Source: Viscum album
Lineage: Eukaryota; Streptophyta; Magnoliopsida; Santalales; Viscaceae
Reading direction: 5' to 3'
Length of the DNA: 64,000 nucleotides
Assembly (NCBI GenBank): GCA_963277665.1
Contig: OY728165.1
Location: 1,155,586,050 to 1,155,650,049 of the forward strand
How positions within the stretch are numbered: position 1 is the first letter of the stretch; the number at the start of each line of letters is the position of its first letter. Made by a program: the position numbers and the translations under genes. The notes under the pieces were generated by a model, which saw only the letters and a program-made list of their open reading frames with translations, did not search any database and was not told the origin of the DNA. This document shows, piece after piece, positions 45,393 to 58,650 of this stretch.

Positions 45393-48300
45393 CTATTATC
45401 CCACATAATCCAAAAAATTGTTATCAACATGGTTTTTTTTAATCTCTTAAAATAGACCCATTAAAATTAATCATTTAAATTCATTATTTTAATTAAACTC
45501 CATTTATGTGAGATTATATTTTGATTATCTCCCAAAATCTGTAACATAATATTGAAGCAAGTTATTTAAGGTCTGTATAGTCTGTTTGGATTATCCATAT
45601 TTCAAGGGATGATATAATCTACTCATCTTCAGTTGAGTACCTGACACTCTCTATAGTACTCTCTAAAAAATGAATTATACCATATATTTCTATCTTTCTC
45701 AATCAATGAAATAACTCCATAATGACTAACTACTTCCTTCACATTCATCATGTATGTTGGGTCTCTCTTAGAATACCATAATTTGCATCCTCTAGAAAGA
45801 TGTAATTTAATTATCATAAGGAAAAAATAATTTAATTTAATAACTCTTTCAGTGTTTTACTATTAAAATATTTAATGAGATATTTATGAAAATAATCTAT
45901 AATTTATTACACATATTAATGAGTTCACATATTACCATAGAATAAGAAAAAAATAATAAATAAAAAAATCACTAAACAAGTGATAAATCAAAGTAAACAG
46001 ATGATGTGTTATAACATATATCATAAAATTTGCATTATAATATATATAAATTCTATATTATCATCTATACATATCTTATGCTAATAAATGGAAAAATATA
46101 AAAAAAATAATCTATGAGCCTCAAATGAAATCCTAAAGTCCAGAAATGAATTCTCTTTAACATTACTCTTCCTATGCTTTGAAAACATGTATATTAATCA
46201 ATGACATAAAAAATTGAGGTACTAAAAAATATATGAATAATCTAATATTATGATAATTGATACCATAAAAACTATAATTTTATGATTATATTATTAATAT
46301 AATGAAATTATTTTAGACATCATTTCAACTCTTCTTCAATGATTAAATATAATATGATGAGAATTTAATAGTAAAATCTCAATATTAGCAATTGCTATTT
46401 TCAGAATAAAAGGTATTAGAATAATCTGTGAGAGATATAATAATTCATTTCTCTACTAATATATTAGGTCCACAAAAAAATCTATTGTCTATATTTAGAA
46501 AATTATAGATCCAAAATATATTTATAATGAATTAAATGGCGTTCATATAAAATTAAGAGGATGATAGAAGGGGAATTGATCATATATTAATAGAGTGAAT
46601 TTATAGACAGAAAACATAGAATTTAAGAAGGATCTTATGAATCATAAAACATGCATCGGATCTAATTCAATAATCTAGTTGAAAAGTAAGATCATTTTAG
46701 TTTTATATTTCTATTCTTTATCTTTGAAATCTTTATTTCATATCCTTGATTTTAAATTTACATTAAAATTATGTTGGGAACCAATCAATTGTATTAACTA
46801 AATTTAACATATAATTAATTAATGAAAAATTGTTAGGGCTAGGTTCTTTCACTCATACAATATCTAATGGTTGGATTTAGGAGGATAAGAACTTCTTTGA
46901 TATATATCCATGGTCCACAAACACAAGAGGATAACGAATTTTACATCGGATTATAATTCAAGAACTTATTAAACTCATTGTTGTGAAAGTTTGAGCATAT
47001 TAACCTTCTACAATTTTAGTTCAAAAGTAAATAAGTTTATATGGATATATACTTGTAATTACTATATAATCAGGATCATATGGATTTTTAAACCCAAACC
47101 TCTTTATCTTTTCCATCTACCAACCCATATAGACGTTTTTTCATTTATTTTTACTATATACTTAATTATGTCAAGACCCCTATTTACATTAAATATTTTT
47201 TCATTACATTGGTATTTAAAAGTCTATATAACTAACCAATAATGATAATAGTTATGAATTTGTGATTGGTTTAGTAGTCTAAATTTTTACCTTATTATTA
47301 TTAAATATGTTTTGAAAATGTATTTTATAGAATTTGATGGAATGAATTAAATTCTCTAAAATTCAAATTATTTATACTTATTGAACTATCAATTCATATG
47401 ATTAATTTCTATTCTCTATTTATTATTACACGATTTTATTTTATTTTTATATATTATAGATTTAAAAAAATTTGTTGTTTTAAGTATGAATCTTTATAAA
47501 AGGGTGATTTAGTGTAAGGATTTTAAATTCAACTCTCTTCAAAATTTCTATTGAATTATATCACATTGCCCAAATTCACAGACAACCTATTGTCATCATG
47601 TCCAATCATAAAGTAGTTTCATACTATAATTAGTTTTTTGAAATAATCTAATAAGGAACGATATCATTTTAATCCTTTACTAATATCACTAATACCAAAT
47701 TTTTGTATTAGATTCATAACATCAATAATATTTTCATTTTGTATTTAAAATTATAGAGATAAAATGTTCTGTATAAAATACCTTTTTTAAAAAAAAATAT
47801 GATATTTAAGGTCTTTTAATGGTTTCAAAAATTTTTTGGTAATCGAAACAAGGAATCAAGGGCCTAATCATTAAATTTTTTTCCCTATGACTCTTTTTTC
47901 AATACCATTTCTTCCATAAAAATATATATCAATTCAATTTTTTTAATATAACTGTCTTTTCTTTATTAAATTAAATAATTCCATCATTTATTATAAATCA
48001 ATGTCTAGTAGTTTTATTTTTCTTAGACCGTATTGCCTTCCTATAATGAATATAACTTCATTACCCCCGTATAAATTTCCAATTAAAATTCAAATATATA
48101 TGATTATATTATTCATGCCTATGACAGGAGTTTGGTCATTAAAAAAATTTCATCACCTTAAAATTTTCAGGATATATGTAATTTAATTTAACATAACTTT
48201 TTATATAATATTATGAAGATTCAATCCTTTAAATATATGTATGGTAAAAAAATATAATAGTTATATCATAAAGCGTAATAATATAATGTGATGTAGGTGA

Positions 48301-50050
48301 TATTAGCTCAATGAAAGTCATCATTGCCAGCTAGTAAATGATTGGAAGATATAAGCCTCTAATTTACAATTAAACATTCTATATTAACTCATTATTTCTA
48401 AAGGAAATATGAAGAAGAATAAAAATGGGTATTATTTACAAATTAATTCAATATGATTATAGAAAGGACTATCCTCTAAATAATTTTTTTAATAATTGGA
48501 TTCAAAATGTGGATACTAGATGTTGCATCATATTTATATATATAGAATATTTAAATAGAGATGATTTATTATTAGGGGACTAAAAGAAAAAAAACGTTCT
48601 CAAAAGAAGAAGGTATTGATATCTTATCATTTATATCTATACCATTTAGTTATATAATTCAATTTGAGACCGATTGTAAAAAATTAATGGATAAATATAT
48701 CAGGATTTTGAAATAAAAGTTATTGCAAAATTAGAAAACTGAGGTAATTTCTACACTACCAAGTTCAACCATTGTTATTAAACAATTAAATTTTTACAAG
48801 GATAAAAGTAAATATAAATTGTCTATAAAATATTCCTCTAAAAGAAAATAGAATCAAATATCCATATGCTTACAAATTAAAATCTATATAAATGTCTTGC
48901 TACATCTATGGAGGTAAGGAAATACTCTAAAAATATTGGGCAAACAAAATATACATAAAAACTGATATGTAATCAAGTACTCCATGAATAATTGAAGATA
49001 ACAGTACTAATATTTTAGTGTCCTATATAAGTGATCCAAATAAACTAGTAAGAATGTTAATGGAGGGGAAAACATTTGAATGTTTCTTAATAGATCAAAA
49101 AAATTAATATGAATGTTTAATGGAGGGTAAAAATTTATCTTCCAATGGAATTATATAATAGAACACCATGACAAATAATATATGGACTCTAAAACCTAAA
49201 TTATTTAACACACTAAATAGATTGAATATAGAAAATATCTCATTTTCAACATATCATTATTGGTGACTCCTCGAGAAAATTCTATATAATTTTTTTCATG
49301 TAACAAAATTTCATAGAGTGATATAAATTCATCTATGATTAATATTTTTTTTTGTTTTAAGAATAAATTTTTTGTTTATTTTCTAAAAAACTAACATATA
49401 AATAATAGTTTTTTATTTTCACAGTTATTTCTCTAATTATTGAATTCATCAATCAGATCTCATCATTGAGTCAATTTCCCTTAAAATCACTAATATTGTT
49501 ACAAATTTTTTTCTTTCAAAATATTCATAAAAATAGACTAATCCCTCTTAATTTTAATATAAAACTTTTGATATTCTAGTTACATCACATCTAGGAAATT
49601 TATCTTTGAATAGATTTTCTCTATAAATCTATTTAAAATCTCTAAATAATAATTCCATTAGATTTCATATTTTTACTTTTTACCTTCCTATTGGTGTTAC
49701 CTATACTTATATCAAAGTTCATAATTCATGAAAGAATAATTATTGAATAAGTTGAATTGGTATATATATATTAATGAATTGATCAACCTAAATCATAATA
49801 TTTTAAAAGAGGATGGCTATAAATAAGGACCAACATATATCATCTTTATCTACAATCTTAATCTACAACATATCAGGGGTTCATTATCCACCTAAAACTA
49901 TATATCTTAAAGATGAACATGAGTATTATGATAAGGAAATTGAAAATTTGGATGTACAAGTAATTAATAAACCCCTCTCCACATTAAATCCTATAACTCC
50001 CCATTATTTTACATTATTTAATATTTTAATTTAATCACATTGAAAGATTA
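45393..50050. other. AT-rich interval without assignable genes
   Basis: Short frames only: 45629-45817 minus (62 codons), 46991-47242 plus (83), 48001-48186 plus (61) and 49813-50034 plus (73). None shows a domain I know. 46840-47100 has a less AT-rich, text-like stretch (TTGAGCATATTAACCTTCTACAATTTTAGTTCAAAAG) that looks like part of another repeat family, unidentified. Nothing else seen. Confidence 0.45.
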
Positions 50051-53000
50051 TGTTACACAGAATATCGAGCACATAAAAAGATTAAATATTATAATTTAAA
50101 AGTGATATTTATTAAGTAATATTTTTAATTTTCGGAATTAATTATATTATCTAAATTATTAAATTATTTTTCACACATATTTATAAAATTTATTAATTTG
50201 GTTAAAATTAATTATAAATTAAAATAAATTGAAATTGGATATAAAAGATGTGTTTTCATAAAAAAACTAATTTTTCATATAATTGAATTTTATATCAATA
50301 AATTAAATTAGTCACTATTATTTATTCATAAAAATTATATTTCAAATTTTTATATCTAATAAATTTTTTGAAATTCAAACATTATATTATACATAATTAA
50401 GATAAGAAATAAATCCAATTTAAGTGAAAAAGTGATTTTTTTAAAATATAATTTTGACCAATTTTTATTGTTAACAAATTTTAAATATAAATTTTGAATA
50501 TTTTATAAATTTTATATGAAAAAATGCATTTTTTTAAGTGTAAAATAAAAATCAAATTTTGTAGAATTTAAGGTATTTTTTGTGAGGTTTTATTTTTTAA
50601 TGAATATATAAAATTATTGTACTTTAATTAAAAACTGACTTTTCTTCTAAATTATTTATCAGGTCAAATTATATTTCAAATTATATTTTAAGTATAATTA
50701 GATCAATTATACATTTAGTAATCCAATTTATTGCATTTTAATCTTCTTAATTTTGAATTTTGATATAAAAACATTTCAAACATTTGAACATTTACACTTT
50801 AAAAGCACTCTTTCTCGTCCAGTATATAGAACTAATTTAAAATTAAATTATATCAATAATGAAATTTATTTTTGGAAAAATTGATTCCATACATGGAATC
50901 ATAATTTAAAAATTAGTTAGTATGATCATTTTACTTATTTTTAATTAAAAAGATAACATGGTAAAAAGAAATATTTACTTTGATACTGGTAAAATAATGT
51001 AATAGGTTAATGTTAAAAGGTAAAAGATTAAAATAAATAATAAATAAAACATGAAATGGCTGGATGATGTTTATTGACACCATTACATTAATTAAAAACA
51101 TTAATTAACTTATAATTTTTTCTAATTAATACCACCCTAATCGGGTGGGCTTTGAACATTAAATAAATATTATTTAATCTCTCTCCTTATCATGTATAAA
51201 TTGCACCCCTAACCACCAAATTTCCCATCACAAGACATAAATATCCTAAAATATCTTCCAAAACCATTACTACCAACTCTCCCCATGTTAATTTTTATCC
51301 GGTCTCATCCAAATTAAATTAATATTGTATTTAAGAGATCCTTCACGGAGGTGATATTTAAGTGGTTATTTTTTCAAAAGAAACTCTTTTAATTTTTTAT
51401 ATTATTCTACCTTCTCCCCACCTCCTTCCTCCAAAAAGTAATAAAAAATACATAATAAAATTTATAATTGAATTTAATGTTTCATATGTAATATCTATTA
51501 ACTATCTGATTTGATAAATCCTCTTACTCAATGAAACTAAAATATCTTCCAAATTATTTTAGTTAATTTTCATTATTAATAATTATTTTATTCATTTTAC
51601 ATTACCCCTTGAATGGATGGTCATAAAACTATTATTATTGTAAAATAATATTATAATTAGTATATTATAACTTATTTCACTTTGAGGATATAATTTATAT
51701 AGATAATATCGAATAAAAAGAAATTATTTCATGATGTTCAGAAAAAACATATAAAAATAGTCTAAACATTTTTAATTAACATTTTACCAATTTAATCTTC
51801 TTTATATGTGATAGAAATGATAAATGGGGATATATAACTTCTATCAGTAAGTTAATTCTGTTTAATTTCACATTTGGTGTTTAATTATTATTTTACTAAT
51901 CGATCTATAAATATACACAAATGAACAGACTAAGAAACCATGAAACAAATGCATCAAAAAAATGAAACTAATTAATTATTATTAATTAATGGGTTGTAAT
52001 ATGTTACAAAAGGATCATAAAAGTTATTATAAATATTAATATAGTTATTTAATGAATTAATAAGATTATTTTAACCATTATAAAATAGTTTAATGAATGT
52101 TAAAATAAAAGAAACATTGAGGTAAGTGTTTTCTCATCTCACTTTTACTTTTTGAGATATATACCTTATTCAACAAAAATATATTTTTTGTGTTTTGTAT
52201 ACTAACCATTGATATATCATATCCTAAATCTATTTATTTTCATTTTATTTAATGTTTGATTTATTAATAATTAATTTTTGGGGAATTTGATTTGACTGAT
52301 TACAATGTTGTAATGGATTTCTAAACATAATATTCATTTATTGGGTTAAAATTATATTTCATTAATAATGAATTCTAAGGTCACGTGTGAGATGAATTTT
52401 TATTATATTATTTTTTATTTTAACTTTTTTTATTTGTATATAAAATGAATATACATAGTGTTTTCAATTTATTATTTCCTCATCTATTTAAAATTTTTAT
52501 ATATAGTGTTTACCTTCAATGTTATTTAAATAACTGGGAAAATCTTGTTAAATCTGTATCATTCAATCAATGTGGATATTTTTTATAAGAAATATTCTTT
52601 ATGAATTGAATCAATTATTAAGAACATGACGAATTATTTTTTCATGAAATTTATTTGTTAGTTATCGATTAATGAAATCCCCTCGATGCATTAGTGGTCT
52701 CATAAGATTAATTCGTTGGCCAAATCAGATGAGTTTCTACCCACAGACTAAAACTAGTTAAAAGATTGATTCGTATAATAAATATCCATGTGATATATCA
52801 TGATATTTCATTTTTCAAACATTATTCATCCCATATTAATTATTATTCAATTGAATTAATGTATTAGTTAGAATATTTATTTTCATGTTCCAAGCTCATG
52901 TGAATATTTACATGTCATTATTTGTTCATATTTTATTCCTTCCATATAATGAAAAAGTTATTAATTAATTCCATATATTCTCAGTTAATTACATTTCATT

Positions 53001-53335
53001 GTTGATTATTCTTATTTATTCATGATATATTATGTCATATTTAACCCTTACCGATAATTTTAGCTCACCCATTTCCTTATTTTTTTTATTTTTCCATAGG
53101 TTTACAAGAAGTTTATTATGATTGATATGGAATATTATGCTTAGGGAAATAAAGATGTTATCAAAGAAAAAATTTCATAATTTTATCTCAAAATGTAAAT
53201 TTGATTTTAAAATATATACCTAGTTTACCAAGACCAATACTCTATTTGGTCTCTTTCGGTGTGATTTTTTGTATCTTATGATAATTTAATAAATTAAGGA
53301 ACCAGCTCTGTGCGACTGGATTCTAGATATTTATA
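50051..53335 (+). repeat. 5' LTR of D
   Basis: The end is firm: TTATA followed by GT and the primer site, as in the full-length element and LTR A. A TATA box TATAAATT lies at 51195-51202 with a C-rich leader. The U5 near 52680-53130 matches LTR H (CCCTCGATGCATT, CTCATAAGAT, ACTAAAAC, TTTAACCCTTACCG, TAGCTCACCC). The start at TGTTACACAG is inferred from expected length and is uncertain. Confidence 0.6.
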
Positions 53336-53337
53336 GT

Positions 53338-53353
53338 TGGTATCAGTGGAATT
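53338..53353 (+). promoter_or_regulatory. Primer-binding site of D
   Basis: TGGTATCAGTGGAATT; the first nine bases match the initiator-Met tRNA complement exactly. Confidence 0.75.
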
Positions 53354-53851
53354 TTAGTAGAATAATTTTGAACTATATTTGGGAAATAATGTATTAGAGA
53401 ACATAACCCAATTATATATTATGAGTATATATATTTAAGATCATTTAAGATAAAAAATGTTTGTGATTATTATATTAGTTCCAAATAAATTTATCAACTT
53501 ATTTCAATTATTTCACTTGTATTGAGATTATCCATTATTTTCTAAAATATTTGGTTAGAATATAGTATATGAAATCATTTATAAATTGAACCTTGAAGAG
53601 GGAATTGTAACCACATCAACTTATTTAATATAAAGTATAGGAATAGTCATTTTCATTATGGGTTTATGCAAATATTGTGATAGGAATTAGTCTCAAAACC
53701 ATTCCCATATTATGTGGAAGAAATATATTGTTTTAAAAAGGGCTATAAAGAAATTTCCATGAATTATTTATTTAATGGGATGAAAGAGAATAATTGGGTT
53801 GTAGAGTAAATCATAGATATGGGAAATAAAGTGAAGAATAATTTTAACCCA

Positions 53852-54060
53852 TGTGACAACTGTGGAAGTAATCATTCTATGAAATGATTGAACATATTTA
53901 GATTTTTCATTATGTGTGTCAAAAAGGGTCACCAGGAAAAATAATGAAATGTGAATAAATAATGGATGGATATACAGTGTATCAACTGTAGTGAAATGGG
54001 GAAGTATGATAATAAATTACCCATTAATCAAAGTAATATATCTCAAAAGAATCTAATGGA
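53852..54060 (+). pseudogene. gag: Gag zinc-knuckle relic of D
   Basis: CDNCGSNHS aligns to CDKCGKRHD of the full-length element, then MCVKKGHQEK against RCGKMGHKAR, then CINCSEMGKYDNKLPIN against CYNCNEMGHYANELPI. Spacing between the three motifs is kept over about 60 codons in one frame with three or more stops. In the third motif the His is a Lys, and the final Cys is missing in the last two motifs. Confidence 0.65.
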
Positions 54061-54289
54061 TCACATTCAAGATTACGTTATTTCCAAAAAAAAGTATAAT
54101 AGTTAATGAGAATTTTTAGGATTCAATAATTATATTATTTGTGTATTTAATAAATTATATATCAGTTATATGAATTATAATATATATATTTATTATACTA
54201 TAGTACATTTTCATTAAGTGTTTGAAAGTATGTGTTCAATAGTACAATGATAATTAATTAATTTTAAAGCTCAAATTCCTTGAAAATAT

Positions 54290-54760
54290 ATGATTAAGGG
54301 AATTATAACACATAATATAATAAAAATGTACAGAAAATTTTGTGTGTATAATGTGATGAAAGATATGGATATTGTTAATTGGATAGAAGTTTATACATTG
54401 GAACTGATTATTTATATATTGAGAAAGAGGTTTATACCCTCATTAGTGGAGATAAAAAAATTGAATTTATGAAATTTATTCTACCAGCTGAGATCTTATT
54501 TTCTGAAACATGAATTATTTATTTATGGTTTTGAGGTGATTAAGTTGATAATATAATTGGTATTTGATAATAATAGAATCATTATATTGATTTATAAACA
54601 AATGTTATATTGATTATAGAAATTTAGTAACCATTGTTATAAATTATGTTGTCTTTGAATATGTGCAGACATGTTTTGGTTCATTTTAATATTAAATACT
54701 TATAGAATGGATTGAGATTAAATTTGGATATTATTTTCTATGGTTAATTTATTATTTATC
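54290..54760 (+). pseudogene. pol: Protease end and RT start relic of D
   Basis: A 60-codon frame (54290-54472) holds KDMDIVNWIEVYTLELIIY, which fits EFDVILGMDWLSIYHAKIDY at the protease C-terminus. About 170 bases on, VVFEYVQTCF....WIEIKFGYYF fits the linker [10 protein letters not shown]...[10 protein letters not shown] before RT. Beyond this only AT-rich sequence is seen up to the insertion of G. Confidence 0.45.
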
Positions 54761-55382
54761 ATATTCATTAACAATTTCCAACCATATTTATTATGGGAAA
54801 TATTTAAAGTCCAATGTAAGGACTTATGGATTATTTTATATAATTGCTTCACGCTGTAATATTCATCTTGAATATATATCTCTTGGATTAAAAATTTTAA
54901 TTATAAATATATCTAAGCACAAATTCTGAATATTATTATTCTTTTAACATGTAATGAAATCAAGTAATTTTATTTTCTAAAGTTCTTATATAAATAGTAA
55001 AAAAATTCTGTTGAAAAATATTTTGAAACAAAATTGTTTTATGACTACCTTTATTACAAATAATTAAATGTTATTTTAACACATCTCAAATTTTTTGTTT
55101 TTCCATGGTTAAATTTCTAATGACCATGTCTCCTATCACTCTCTATCAGAACATGACATTTAGATTTCTCCTCTGTATCCACGTGTTTCTTAACAATAAT
55201 TATTTCCAATATGGAAAACTAGTTTTTTGGTGACCTTCACATTTCTCATTGTCCATTATTAATATGATGTTTTATTAACCCTATTTAGGATGTTTGTTTA
55301 CTAGAAAATAATTTTAGGATCAACATTTCTATTTTTAAAATTGTGAGGATGGAATGAATTGAATGGAGGTATAATGTAACAT

Positions 55383-58300
55383 TGTAAGAACTCTGTTTTT
55401 GAGCCTGTATGACTTTGAATTTTTTTAATATTATTCCAGAGCAGTGTGTTCATACGGCATGTGATTCCAAGCTCTAGTGTGGCTGGAATTAAATTTTTAA
55501 ATGCGTTAAAACTAGACATGCCAAATAAACAAAACAAATCCTAAACAGTTTCTCAGATGGGAAAACTGAGGGCACTGTTCAGTCTGGAACATGTTTTTTA
55601 CACTAGGAAGTTTATAACTTTCGTTGTCGTGGCCCTTCTATGAAAAACGCCACTAGGGGAGTTTTCTTAATTTAGCAGTCTCGAGCGTGAAATTTTTAAC
55701 TTCTGAACGGAGGCTCGAATTTAAATTTTGAGAACGTTGATGTGTTCAAAACACAGGTTTTACCCTATGGGAGGATTAACCCCGACCCTACCGAAAGTTC
55801 GGGTACAGTGTCTACGGGCGGGGGTTCAAGTTTTTTTTATTTAAACACCCCCACCCTCTACTCTCCCTTTCTCCACTCCATTTGTTGATTCCTCTAAACA
55901 AGCTCTTAACCTCTCTTCCACCTCTCTGGAAAGGCAGGGCGACTCCGGCAGATTGTCGGCGAAGCTATAGGCTACGCCCCACAAAGATAGGCTCGTGCGT
56001 TTTAAATCATAATTCCCACAACCCCCTTTAAATGTTTTTTCTTGCTTCGAAATTTTTTATGGTAATCGAAAAAATCCCATAGTTGCATAGGGATTTATTT
56101 TACCTTCCCAACAATCATTTAGTATTGAAATTTCGAGTCTCGGGGCGTCTGGGGGTGGCCACGGGAATTTTCCCAGTCATTTTCCTCTTTATTGATGGTT
56201 CCTGGGAGGTCTGGTGGGTGACGGCAGTGGCGTGGGGCATTCCAGGTGGCGGCATCGCAGTTCCGGGATGGCAGCATTGTGACAGACCTAGGCGGCACAT
56301 CGGGGGATCCAGGCAGCAGCTCCAGGTGGCGTCTCCAGGCGATGGGCAAGGTCGACGACGCAGGGCGGGACTGGGTCGTGGCATGTGACCCATTACGGGG
56401 ATAGAGAACCGCCATCGGCGGTTCTCCGCACGAGACCATGACCTTCCACGAGGGCCGGTCGACATTGGTATGGATCGGAGGTAAGCGGCCAGGCTGTGCG
56501 ACTGAGCCTCGGGCCACCACTGCAAGCCGGGCCGGCACAGGCTGGTCCAACCCAAGGGCATTCGTCCCCTCTGACTTCAGACACCCATAAATTTCACCAA
56601 GGGTGTACATTTAGCATTCCATATATGGAAGCGAAATCCTAGGCTCCATACATAGCTTTTGAGATGGTCTCGAGAAATTTGAATTCCCGAGATGAGGGCA
56701 CGATGGCATGTCATGCTCGTTAAGTACTACGCCGGGATTCTTCCTTCAGATGGAGAAGACACATCTGGATTCCATTTTTCATGTCGTCAGCGACATTGTG
56801 ACCTTGGAATTGAGATGAAGTGGTCTAGGGTGATTTCAGGAATTGATGCTAGAGTTGTGGTGTGGGCCCCATTGGACGACTTTTAAGCTATGAACAGTTT
56901 TTTGCTCCGTTTTCATTAGACGTCCATTTGGGACGAACAAGTAGTCGTTTTGGCATCTTTTTCCAATAGCATCACGATGGCGCATTTCACCCTAACCGTT
57001 TTGGGACCGAGGTGTGGGCCCCACGAGATGTCGTATGGGCTTAACGAATCGTTGAGTAACATTTTCATTGGGATCCTGTTTCCAGCGAGTAAGTAGTCTA
57101 TCTCGCGTGTACTTCTGTGAGGATTACAATGGTGTAATCTGTTCGGGAGAGAGTAGACTCTTATGTGGTCTTATTAAATGTGGGCATTTTAAAGGGTGTT
57201 ATTCAGAGGTCTCTTTGATCCACACTGACACGACACACGGTCCCGATGTTAGTGAAACCCAGTGACGGTGCGGGCAACGCTGAGTTATCGGGCCAGTTCC
57301 GGGTTTACCCTCCAGCCGGACTGGGCAGTTGGTTACTAGTTGACCTTAGGTCTTACCCTCCAGCGGGGTTGGGTAGTGGGTTACCCCTTGATTTTAGGGT
57401 TTACCCTCTAGTAGGTCTCGGCAGTGGGTCCCCAGATGACCTTTTTGGGGTTTAACCTCTTATAGGGCTGGGATGTGGGTCACCCGATGCCCTTTTTGTG
57501 CTTTACCCTACAACAGTGCAGGGTAGTGGGTCACCCGATGACCTTTTTGGGGTTTACCCTCTAGTTGGGTTGGGCAGTGGGTTAACTGTTGACTTCTTTT
57601 AGACTCTGTCCCTTTTGACGAGGCTAGTTAGTGCGTTTTCTCCATGGATACTGGAGCGGGTCTTTTTGGTTGTATGGTTTAGCGATGAGGCAGCTTGGAC
57701 ATGCATGACTGTTAGGAATCAGTGATGGCTACTCATAGAACTTTTTGCGACTTATCATCGGCTGATCATAGAGATGGAGATCCCATTAAGCAGTCGTTCA
57801 TGTTTCTTATTGAGCACATATATATATACACCATAATTTTGTTTCTACTCCTTGGGTCCAGTTTCACTCCTAGGAGGGGCGAAGACACGCGGGGTATGTC
57901 TCCTGAATTCCATGTCTAGATCCTTTTGGTTGGTATGAGTCTACTTCCTTTCTTTTTTTGGGTTGAGCTACACTATCTCTATTGTACTCTTACTTTGTTC
58001 TGTCAAGAGTTAACCATTTAGTACCTCCTTTGTTTCTCCCTCAAGCTTTCGGGGAATCCTATAGAGTATCCTTACACTCACTCCTTCTTGGGATATGCCT
58101 ACACTAGGTGTTCCCTTTTAGAAGAAAGACTGGTTGATCAGGTCTAAGAAAGAGAGTAGAGGACACATGAGCTTGGGATGCATTCAGTGGACGTAGTAGG
58201 AATTTCAGGTAATAGGCTCACCACGTGTTTACTTTTGTGTACCTGTTGTCGAGTTGTGGTACCTTTCTGGTTGGGCGTTTGTTTTTCCCCTTTTTATGTT

Positions 58301-58562
58301 CAGTATCTATCCATAATTTTCAGCACTTTACATATCCTATTTGGAGGATGAGGCATGACTGTGGTTGGGTTATAGTTGTTTTTCCTTTTGTTTATTTTTT
58401 ACTCAGCAATTCTGCATTGAGTGGGTTCTGTGGGTGTATACAGTTACATATGCAAAGGCCTCCCCGAGATTGTTACGCCTTCGGTGCTTGTCACTGAGCT
58501 TGGCTTATAAAGGTGGTATTGGGGTAGATTCGGCTCAAGACGTGTAGGGTCGGGTCGTGACA
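55383..58562 (+). repeat. 5' LTR of G
   Basis: Begins TGTAAGAAC and ends CGTGACA, so TG...CA. Its first 600 bp align with 63333-64000: 'TTTTGAGCCTGTA', 'TTATTCCAGAGCAG', 'GTGTGGCTGGAATTAAATTTTTAA', 'GTTTTACCCTA', 'TTAACCCCGACCC'. A possible TATA (TATTTAAACA, 55838-55847) sits before the C-rich leader, giving a U3 of about 460 bp and an R-U5 of about 2.7 kb. Many overlapping frames occur in 56083-56610 on both strands; I take them as chance frames in GC-rich sequence. Confidence 0.8.
57300..57602 (+). repeat. Six tandem copies of a ~50-bp repeat inside the LTR of G
   Basis: Copies begin near 57300, 57349, 57397, 57447, 57498 and 57549. Each has GGGTTTACCCTC..., then TTGGGCAGTGGGT, then CACCCGATGACCTTTTT or a variant. 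Period 48-51 bp. The copies differ by 10-30%, so the array is not recent. The first copies keep a frame with repeated YPPAGLGS peptides, but it does not extend. Confidence 0.8.
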
Positions 58563-58565
58563 AAG

Positions 58566-58581
58566 TGGTATCAGACTGGTT
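58566..58581 (+). promoter_or_regulatory. Primer-binding site of G
   Basis: TGGTATCAGACTGGTT, three bases after the LTR end; the first ten bases match the initiator-Met tRNA complement exactly. Confidence 0.82.
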
Positions 58582-58650
58582 CGTTCCTTGGGGCATTGTT
58601 CGGACGTCCCTAAAAAGTAATTGGTTGGGATTTTGGGAAATAGTGTCGAC

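Larger units (their letters stand above)
50051..55382 (+). mobile_element. Partial + strand chromovirus copy (D), cut by element G
   Basis: LTR, primer site, gag zinc knuckles, protease end and the start of RT follow one another in the right order. Sequence composition changes abruptly at 55383, where LTR G begins, so the rest of D (RT to 3' LTR) is presumably beyond the window. The gag N-terminus is not recognisable between 53354 and 53850, so that part is deleted or too decayed. Confidence 0.6.

Noticed and set aside
56083..56610. Overlapping frames of 101-163 codons on both strands
   Set aside because: They lie inside the 5' LTR of G in its most GC-rich part, overlap each other on both strands, and show Arg/Gly/Pro-rich sequence without any domain. 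Open frames are expected by chance at this composition.
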